NCBI RefSeq assembly: GCF_017303275.1
Contig: NZ_JAFKOJ010000006.1
Coordinates: 248,001-312,000 of the forward strand
Source: Bacillus sp. NTK034
GTDB taxonomy: Bacteria; Bacillota; Bacilli; Bacillales; Cytobacillaceae
Direction of reading: 5' to 3'
DNA length: 64,000 bases
Shown here: positions 58,889 through 64,000 of the stretch, piece after piece
Layout: each line of letters starts with the position of its first letter
How positions within the stretch are numbered: the stretch's first letter is position 1
Program-made: the position numbers and the translations under genes
The notes under the pieces: model-generated
The model's database searches: none
Told to the model about the DNA's origin: nothing
Seen by the model: only the letters and a program-made list of their open reading frames with translations

Positions 58889-60274
58889 GTGAAAACAGTA
58901 TTGGTCATAGGCGGCGGTGTAACAGGATTGTCCGCTATGTATGAACTGAATAAGTGGAAAAAAGAAAAGGATCAGGATATTAGGCTTGTGCTGGCAGAAT
59001 CAGCAGAACAGCTCGGCGGAAAAATCCGCACAGTCAGGGAAGGCGGATTTGTAATCGAGGCGGGAGCTGATTCGATTGTTGCCCGCAAAGCAAATGCGAT
59101 GAATTTTATCCAGGAGCTGGGGCTGGAAGAAGCTGTTGTCTACAATGCTGCGGGGCGGTCTTATATATACAGTGATGGAGAGCTGAAGCTGATCCCTGCA
59201 GATTCTGTGTTTGGGATACCGGCCAGTGTTGAATCTCTTGCCAAATCTGCTCTTGTTTCAGCAGAAGGAAAAGTTGAAGCCCTAAAAGATTTTTATACGA
59301 AAAATGATGGCTTTACAAAGAACGATTCCATCGGTGATTTCCTGGAGCATTTCTTCGGAAAAGAGCTGGTGGAAAAACAAATTGCGCCTGTTCTTTCTGG
59401 AGTATATTCCGGGAATCTCAGTGACTTAACTATTGCTTCGACACTTCCGCAGGTGTTTGATTATAAAGAAAAATACGGCAGCATCATTAAAGGTTTTGAA
59501 GAAAATAAAAAGGTGTTCCAGATTGGAGGGGGCAAGAAGTTTCTTTCCTTTAAAAAAGGTCTTGATGCGATGATAGATGCTTATGAGGAAAAATTGGATG
59601 AAACAGAAATATTTAAAAACACGAAGGCAGTTAAAATAAAGAAAAGTGATCGCAGATATATAGTCGATTTCTCGAATGGGGAAAGCCTGGAGGCCGATCA
59701 TGTGGTTCTAAGCATTCCGCATAATGCCGCTGCAGCGCTGTTCGATCATGAGGAGCTGAAAGCGGAATTCGGACTTTTGAAGAACAGTTCCTTAATCTCT
59801 ATTTATCTTGCTTATGATATTCCAGACAGCGAGCTGCCTGAAGACGGGACAGGCTTCATCACTGCAAATATGGAAGAATTGACCTGCAATGCCTGTACAT
59901 GGACAAGCCGCAAATGGAAGCATACTTCTGAAAGCGGTAATTTACTTGTAAGATTATTTTATAAAAGCAGCCATCCGGCCTTTGCAACTCTAAAGGAAAT
60001 GAACGAAGACGATTTGCTGCAGACGGCTGTGGCCGATATTGAAAAAAGCCTTGGCATTACATCTGTTCCCGCTGCAAGTGAAGTGACGAAGTGGACTGAA
60101 AAAATGCCAAACTATCTGATATCCCATCCTCAGACAGTAGAGGCAATTGAAAACAGATTGGCTCAGGAATACCCTGGAATATGGCTTGCCGGCTGCTCGT
60201 ATTATGGTGTTGGCATTCCTGACTGCATCGAAAATGGGGCAGAAACTGCCGGAAAAATTATTGAGAATATGTAA
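58889..60274 (+). CDS. hemY: Coproporphyrinogen III oxidase (HemY/CgoX)
   Basis: The FAD enzyme oxidises coproporphyrinogen III to coproporphyrin III in the Gram-positive haem route (older name protoporphyrinogen oxidase). The 461-residue protein starts VLVIGGGVTGLSAMYEL (FAD-binding), followed by GGKIRTVREGGFVIEAGADSI (typical of the family) and ends with GNR-like CSYYGVGIPDCIENG. GTG start follows GAGGTG. hemE and hemH, its usual neighbours in B. subtilis, are not in the window, so this is an isolated copy and could be a second paralogue. Confidence 0.9.
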   Translation: MKTVLVIGGGVTGLSAMYELNKWKKEKDQDIRLVLAESAEQLGGKIRTVREGGFVIEAGADSIVARKANAMNFIQELGLEEAVVYNAAGRSYIYSDGELKLIPADSVFGIPASVESLAKSALVSAEGKVEALKDFYTKNDGFTKNDSIGDFLEHFFGKELVEKQIAPVLSGVYSGNLSDLTIASTLPQVFDYKEKYGSIIKGFEENKKVFQIGGGKKFLSFKKGLDAMIDAYEEKLDETEIFKNTKAVKIKKSDRRYIVDFSNGESLEADHVVLSIPHNAAAALFDHEELKAEFGLLKNSSLISIYLAYDIPDSELPEDGTGFITANMEELTCNACTWTSRKWKHTSESGNLLVRLFYKSSHPAFATLKEMNEDDLLQTAVADIEKSLGITSVPAASEVTKWTEKMPNYLISHPQTVEAIENRLAQEYPGIWLAGCSYYGVGIPDCIENGAETAGKIIENM

Positions 60275-60279
60275 AACAA

Positions 60280-60312
60280 AAATCCCCTTCTGTGTAAGCT
60301 GGGGATTTTTAG
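60280..60312. terminator. Terminator after hemY
   Basis: AAAATCCCC pairs with GGGGATTTTT around TTCTGTGTAAGCT. Confidence 0.82.
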
Positions 60313-60313
60313 C

Positions 60314-60538
60314 TTATATGCTTTTGGAAAGATCCTTAGGACTTTCAATTCTCATTTGCTCCAGTTCGAGCTTCATTTTTTCTGTTTCAAGCAAAAAGTT
60401 TTCCTGCTTCAGCTTTTCCAAGGTGATTTCATCTTTTATCATATTATGTTTGATCTTTGCGAGTTTTTGAGTATGAACAGTCATGATGGCAATGATGGGA
60501 ATAGAGAAAGTCATAACCACAGCAATAATACCTGTCAA
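60314..60538 (-). CDS. Small membrane protein with coiled-coil tail (74 aa)
   Basis: The protein has one N-terminal helix (about 3-21) and then a charged heptad-type helix (KIKHNMIKDEITLEKLKQENFLLETEKMKLELEQM, long but continuous). It starts at TTG with GAGGTG about 8 bp upstream. The layout of anchor plus coiled coil is common in small stress and envelope proteins. I do not recognise a family. It faces hemY across a shared terminator. Confidence 0.6.
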   Translation of the reverse strand: MTGIIAVVMTFSIPIIAIMTVHTQKLAKIKHNMIKDEITLEKLKQENFLLETEKMKLELEQMRIESPKDLSKSI

Positions 60539-60634
60539 ATTTCCTGCACCTCACATTTGATTGAATTAGAAAAAATTGTATATTATGTTTATAATAATAG
60601 CAAATCACAAGGGATATACAAGGGGTGTCTTAAA

Positions 60635-61000
60635 TTGACTGGAATTTTTATAAAAAGAATTTATGACCCATACAACGAAGCAGACGGCTATCGGGTGCTT
60701 ATTGACCGGCTGTGGCCCCGCGGAATTAAAAAAGAAGATGCCCGTTTATCAGCATGGGAAAAAGAGGCTGCGCCAAGCAATGAGATTAGAAAGGCGTTTA
60801 ACCATAAGCCTGAGCTTTTTGAAGAATTTCGGAAAAAATATCTTGCAGAGCTGCGAACACAGGACGATAAAATCCGCAAATTAGATGAGCTGGCGAGAAT
60901 GTCAAAAGAGCAGAAGGTTACTTTATTATATGCTGCCAAAGATCCCATTCATAACCATGCGAGAGTTCTGTGTGAGGAAATCATGAAAAGGTATGTTTAG
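60635..61000 (+). CDS. DUF488 family protein
   Basis: The 121-residue protein begins IFIKRIYDPYNEADGYRVLIDRLWPRGIKKEDARLSAWEKEAAPS, the unmistakable start of the short DUF488 (YeaO-like) family, and ends VTLLYAAKDPIHNHARVL. Function unknown. TTG 60635 follows AAGGGGTG; the much longer upstream frame covers the gap and is rejected. It may be co-transcribed with the GNAT gene 67 bp downstream. Confidence 0.88.
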   Translation: MTGIFIKRIYDPYNEADGYRVLIDRLWPRGIKKEDARLSAWEKEAAPSNEIRKAFNHKPELFEEFRKKYLAELRTQDDKIRKLDELARMSKEQKVTLLYAAKDPIHNHARVLCEEIMKRYV

Positions 61001-61067
61001 TCTTTCTAATAAGGAGGGAAAGCAAGATAGAAAGATTAAGTTAATTTTAAATACAGGAGGAAATGAT

Positions 61068-61349
61068 ATGAATGCAAATATACAAAAAGAAGAAAACCGG
61101 TTTTTTATGAATGATGATGAAGGGAATATGATTGCTGAAATTACCTATATTCCAAGCGGTGATTCTGTCATAACCATAGACCATACATATGTAAGTGAGT
61201 CCCTCCGCGGTCAGGGAGTTGCAGGAAAGCTTTTGGAAAGCGTTGTTCAGGAGGCACGCAGCAAGGGATATAAGATTGTGCCTGCCTGCTCATATGCAAA
61301 AGCTGTTTTTGACCGAAAGAGCGGATATCAGGATTTGCTTGCAAACTAA
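61068..61349 (+). CDS. Short GNAT N-acetyltransferase (YjdJ/COG2388 type)
   Basis: The 93-residue protein is the minimal GNAT form: IDHTYVSESLRGQGVAGKLLESVVQEARSKGYKIVPACSYAKAVFDR. The RGQGVAGKL motif binds acetyl-CoA. Its substrate is unknown. AGGAGG lies just upstream of ATG 61068. The alpha/beta hydrolase gene starts 14 bp after it, so the two are an operon. Confidence 0.88.
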   Translation: MNANIQKEENRFFMNDDEGNMIAEITYIPSGDSVITIDHTYVSESLRGQGVAGKLLESVVQEARSKGYKIVPACSYAKAVFDRKSGYQDLLAN

Positions 61350-61363
61350 AGGAGGTTTTCTGA

Positions 61364-62146
61364 ATGGACGCAAAAATAATAGATGTAAATGGAACAGCCA
61401 TTTCATACTATGATGAAGGCACAGGGGATCCGCTTGTATTACTGCATGGATTTTGCGGCAGCAAAGATTACTGGGCAAGGGTCATTCCATTATTGGCAGA
61501 GGACTTTCGCGTCATTGCGGTGGATCTTCCGGGGCATGGGAGTTCAGGGCTGCCAGAGGGTGAACCCTCTATTGAAAAGATGGCTGAAGCAATCAAAGGG
61601 GCTATAGATGAGCTCGGACTTGATAAAGTATCTCTTTTTGGCCACTCATTGGGCGGTTATGTAAGCCTTGCATTTGCTGAAGCGTATGGGGAGAAGCTGA
61701 AATCCTTTTCACTTATCCATTCAACAGCCAGCCCGGATTCTGAAGAAGGGAAAAAGGGAAGGGATGTCGCTGCCGGTAAAATTGATAAGGAAGGAATGGA
61801 GTCCTTTATAGATGGGCTGGTGCCGAAGCTTTTTGCACCTGGGGAGAAACACCCGGACGAAATTCAAATGGCAAAAGAAATTGGCTATCGTACAAGAGCT
61901 GAAGGTGCAAAGGCTGCACTGAAAGCGATGAAACAGCGTGAGGACCGCAGTCATGTCTTGAAAAGTACAAAGTTCCCAGTTTTAATTGTGGCTGGAGAAC
62001 AAGACCAGATTGTCCCTCCAGAAAAATCATTTACAGTTAAAGGATCTAACATCAAGCCGGTGACCATTAATGGTGCGGGGCACATGAGCATGTACGAAGC
62101 ACCGGATGAACTGGCAGAGGTTATCCTCGGGTTTTTGAAAGAGTAA
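61364..62146 (+). CDS. Alpha/beta hydrolase
   Basis: The 260-residue protein has the alpha/beta hydrolase fold. LVLLHGFCGSKDYW carries the oxyanion HG, VSLFGHSLGGYVSLAFAE the Ser nucleophile (about Ser96), VAGEQDQIVPPE the Asp and INGAGHMSMYEAPDEL the catalytic His. It resembles haloperoxidase/esterase-type members; no specific substrate can be given. AAAGGAGG precedes the ATG; it is the second gene after the GNAT. Confidence 0.88.
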   Translation: MDAKIIDVNGTAISYYDEGTGDPLVLLHGFCGSKDYWARVIPLLAEDFRVIAVDLPGHGSSGLPEGEPSIEKMAEAIKGAIDELGLDKVSLFGHSLGGYVSLAFAEAYGEKLKSFSLIHSTASPDSEEGKKGRDVAAGKIDKEGMESFIDGLVPKLFAPGEKHPDEIQMAKEIGYRTRAEGAKAALKAMKQREDRSHVLKSTKFPVLIVAGEQDQIVPPEKSFTVKGSNIKPVTINGAGHMSMYEAPDELAEVILGFLKE

Positions 62147-62165
62147 GCAGTCTCTGTTTTGGAGA

Positions 62166-62275
62166 GCACATAAATTTTTTTATCCGCACATAAATTTGGG
62201 TTATCCGCACATAAATTTGGGTTATCCGCATATAAAAAATCTTATCCGCACATAAATTGGCGTTATGCGCACAGA
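62166..62275. repeat. Six-unit array of TTATCCGCACATAAA-type repeats, 20-21 bp period
   Basis: GCACA-type units start at 62166, 62186, 62207, 62228, 62248 and 62269, i.e. spacing 20, 21, 21, 20, 21 bp. The core TTATCCGCACATAAATT is conserved best in units 2-4. It has the same number of units and the same period as the array at 37.8 kb. In reverse complement its core GCGGATAA resembles the ACCGATAA of the other array. Confidence 0.75.
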
Positions 62276-62326
62276 AAGGTTCCTTTGCCGCCAAATTAAT
62301 CATTTTTGCGATTGAAATATAGAAAA

Positions 62327-62356
62327 AAAGCTCCTTTTCACCAGAAAAGGAGCTTT
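62327..62356 (-). terminator. Terminator of the YceG-like gene
   Basis: AAAGCTCCTTTTC pairs with GAAAAGGAGCTTT, and on the minus strand a T run follows. Confidence 0.88.
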
Positions 62357-62359
62357 ATC

Positions 62360-62863
62360 TTACTTAAATATAACTGAAATAATCTCATCCGTCGTCATAC
62401 CGCTTTCAATTTCAAACGTGCCGGGACGCAAATCATTCTCAAGACCGCGTTTTTCTACATCTTTATAGAATTGGACTCCGCTTTCAATAATGTGGGCTTT
62501 TTCAAGTGCGTTCCCAACGTCAATGCTGGTCATTCCCATTGATACGGTTAAAATAGTCCGGTAAACAACTTTTTCGCCAGTTTTGCCCTCAGTTTTCTCT
62601 TCTGCCTTTTCATCTTTTTTCTCGCTGGACTTTGCTGCGGCAGCGAGCTGTTTGCTCCATTCAGCTTCAGTGTTGATGACGTATCCTTTAGATGCCAGCA
62701 GTTCAATCATTTCTTTATCTGACAGCTTTTCTGCTTTCTCAGTTTTATTAGAAGGCTTTTCTGTACTCTTTGCTTCAGAGGGTCCAAAAAGGTAGACACT
62801 TCCTGTTAAGATGGCCGCCGCTAAAAGGCCTGCTGCAAAACTGCGCAAGGTATTTGGTGTCAT
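62360..62863 (-). CDS. YceG/MltG-like N-terminal fragment-type protein
   Basis: The 167-residue protein has an N-terminal membrane helix (about 8-27), a Lys/Glu/Ser-rich linker (about 32-100) and a C-terminal segment TVSMGMTSIDVGNALEKAHIIESGVQFYKDVEKRGLENDLRPGTFEIESGMT. This segment resembles the N-terminal LysM-like part of MltG/YceG lytic transglycosylases. The catalytic transglycosylase domain is absent, so it is not a full MltG. Its start overlaps the upstream gene by 4 bp, so the two are coupled. Confidence 0.72.
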   Translation of the reverse strand: MTPNTLRSFAAGLLAAAILTGSVYLFGPSEAKSTEKPSNKTEKAEKLSDKEMIELLASKGYVINTEAEWSKQLAAAAKSSEKKDEKAEEKTEGKTGEKVVYRTILTVSMGMTSIDVGNALEKAHIIESGVQFYKDVEKRGLENDLRPGTFEIESGMTTDEIISVIFK

Positions 62864-63237
62864 TGGGCAACCATGCTCCTTTCACCTTTGTTCGCTGAAT
62901 AAGGCAGGAGCATCAGGTCGACCTCGTTCGGTGTAAGCTGTTTCTTTAATGCAATGCTTTCATTAGAATATCCGCGTTTATGCATATCCAATACTTCGCG
63001 AAGCAATAGTCTTTCTTCTGATGGCCCGCTCATTGCCCCTGATTGCTTTGCTGTAATCTCAGCATCCAATTCAATATTTCTGATCTGCTGCTGCAGCTCA
63101 TGAATTTCATTTTTTAATGTAAAAGTAACCTGATCGATTTGCTGCTCAATATTTGATTTGGATTGCGCCGTTTTTAAAAACGATAAAATGAGCAGCACGA
63201 CTGCTGAACCAAATAATATGGCGATTACCCATCCCAT
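62860..63237 (-). CDS. Single-span membrane protein, unknown (125 aa)
   Basis: The protein has one N-terminal helix (about 3-20), a coiled-coil region (about 28-60; QQIDQVTFTLKNEIHELQQQIRNIELDAE) and a C-terminal LREVLDMHKRGYSNESIALKKQLTPNEVDLML that resembles a small helix-turn-helix. I recall similar short proteins encoded before yceG-like genes in Bacilli but cannot name the family. The 4-bp overlap with the next gene indicates one operon. AGGGAGGA precedes the ATG. Confidence 0.65.
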   Translation of the reverse strand: MGWVIAILFGSAVVLLILSFLKTAQSKSNIEQQIDQVTFTLKNEIHELQQQIRNIELDAEITAKQSGAMSGPSEERLLLREVLDMHKRGYSNESIALKKQLTPNEVDLMLLPYSANKGERSMVAQ

Positions 63238-63423
63238 CCTAAAATCCTCCCTTATGTAAACACATTTTTTCTATGTATCTATTTTTTAACCAAAATAAAT
63301 TATACCTTTAATGCCGGGGGATTTCGAATGATAAACTCAAAAATAACACGATAGTCCTGAATTTATGTAAGAAAAAGGTGCGGATGGTAAATCTTATTTC
63401 TTATCAAAAGGAAAATAAGAGGA

Positions 63424-63450
63424 CAAAAGCCCGGTCCATACAGGACCAGG
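63424..63450 (-). terminator. Terminator of the glutamate-synthase-like gene
   Basis: GCCTGGTCC pairs with GGACCGGGC around TGTAT on the minus strand, then TTTTG. Confidence 0.8.
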
Positions 63451-63460
63451 CATCAGGTTG

Positions 63461-64000
63461 TCAGCTTTCTTTCTGCAGCTGTGCGCGTTTGGCTGCATGC
63501 AGTATATCTTCAATAGGAGAGACCCTGCCGAATTTATCTTTATGAACAATATGTTTTCTTTCAAATTGAGTCGGATTATCGATACCTGCAGCTGCCGCAA
63601 GATTAAATAGTCCTTCTCTTAGAGAGATGACATAGTTGCAGACACGGTAATGCTTTTCATCAATAATCAATCCGTCCTGCAGCTTCTTGTCTGTTGTTGC
63701 AACCCCTGCAGGACAATGATTGGTATGGCAAACTTGGGCCATGATGCAGCCGACGCTGATCATAAAGCCCCTGGCAATATTGACAAGATCCGCTCCCATC
63801 GCAAGAGCAATGGCAATTTTATCAGGAGTGATTAACTTACCGGAAGCGATAATTTTTACGCGGTCTCTGACTCCGTACTCTCTCAGCATTTCATCCACAA
63901 CTGTCAGGGCTGATTGAATGGGGAGCCCCACACTGTCTGCAAGCTCCTGATAAGTAGCGCCTGTTCCGCCTTCACCGCCATCAACTGTAATAAAATCAGG
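63461..64000 (-). CDS. FMN-binding glutamate synthase family protein (partial, 3' part)
   Basis: The last 179 codons of the gene lie in the window; the rest is beyond the right edge. The frame contains DGGEGGTGATYQELADSVG, KIIASGKLITPDKIAIALAMGADLVNIARGFM and the cluster motif GCIMAQVCHTNHCPAGVAT, which are the FMN and [3Fe-4S] segments of the glutamate synthase alpha-subunit central domain. The short C-terminus fits the single-domain YerD-like family rather than GltA. The substrate of that family is uncertain. Confidence 0.88.
   Translation of the reverse strand, partial: PDFITVDGGEGGTGATYQELADSVGLPIQSALTVVDEMLREYGVRDRVKIIASGKLITPDKIAIALAMGADLVNIARGFMISVGCIMAQVCHTNHCPAGVATTDKKLQDGLIIDEKHYRVCNYVISLREGLFNLAAAAGIDNPTQFERKHIVHKDKFGRVSPIEDILHAAKRAQLQKES

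Noticed and set aside
60356..60634. N-terminal extension of the DUF488 gene
   Set aside because: The added 93 residues overlap an opposite gene and match no domain; TTG 60635 has a good ribosome binding site and fits the family start.

Overview
The window looks like chromosome from a spore-forming, motile, aerobic member of the Bacillaceae. I do not assign a species. The evidence is GGAGG-type ribosome binding sites with frequent TTG and GTG starts, SinR/SinI/TasA, LutPABC/LutR, PdaA (spore cortex), sigma-B-type promoters, and conserved order with Bacillus subtilis. From about 18.8 to 43.7 kb the genes follow the B. subtilis treR-yfkM-yfkK-yfkI/H-yfkF-yfkE-yfkD-yfkAB-pdaA(yfjS)-yfjP-yfjO-yfjN order as I remember it, with extra genes inserted.

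Layout. 0-3 kb: the end of an unknown gene, an RsbR-like STAS protein, an Arg/Asp/Cys-rich probable spore-coat protein, and the motAB stator genes. 3-8.6 kb: an MFS exporter with its MarR regulator, an AGCS symporter, and the pseudouridine catabolism pair psuK-psuG. 8.8-15 kb: a biofilm-matrix island. It holds a class D sortase gene, a SinR paralogue, a small zinc-ribbon gene, a c-di-GMP-I riboswitch ahead of a 48-residue sinI that lacks a conventional annotation-sized ORF, a TapA-like gene with a Gly/Asn/Gln repeat, sipW, tasA, an LPSTA-anchored TasA-like protein, a DUF5658 protein and sinR. 15-18.8 kb: mnmH and a two-gene flavin monooxygenase/methyltransferase cassette. 18.8-32.4 kb: the treR-yfk block with stress genes, a P1B-type metal ATPase, two transporters, OsmC, acyl-CoA dehydrogenase, and radical-SAM yfkAB. 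32.5-44 kb: gamma-glutamyltransferase, DUF421, class I fumarase, pdaA, a DNA glycosylase, an rRNA methyltransferase, an ABC exporter with a short leader peptide and competing hairpins, a phage relic, and a dihydrouridine synthase. 44-51.6 kb: small metabolic and unknown genes including selO, an SPL-family radical SAM gene, and the gpx-ohrR peroxide operon. 51.7-57.5 kb: the lactate-utilisation locus lutR-lutP-lutABC with two matching operators. 57.6-64 kb: a C45 hydrolase, hemY, small genes, an alpha/beta hydrolase, a YceG-like protein and a partial FMN-dependent glutamate-synthase-like gene.

The part that most deserves a second look is 8.8-15 kb. The sequence supports a single circuit. A Spo0A-type box and a c-di-GMP riboswitch lie ahead of sinI; SinI is known to antagonise SinR; SinR-type GAAC/GTTC palindromes lie ahead of the tapA-sipW-tasA operon and ahead of both sinR-type genes; and a class D sortase plus an LPSTA-tailed TasA-like protein offer a covalent wall anchor for the fibre. 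The regulatory wiring is inference from sequence, not shown directly.

Other notable structure: an 18-codon leader ahead of the ABC exporter whose 3' half can pair with the segment that otherwise masks the exporter's ribosome binding site; two intergenic arrays (37.8 and 62.2 kb) with six short units each and the same 20-21 bp period; three copies of a GC-rich Bacillaceae-type intergenic repeat; three good sigma-B promoters plus one weaker candidate; and palindromic operators for several local regulators.
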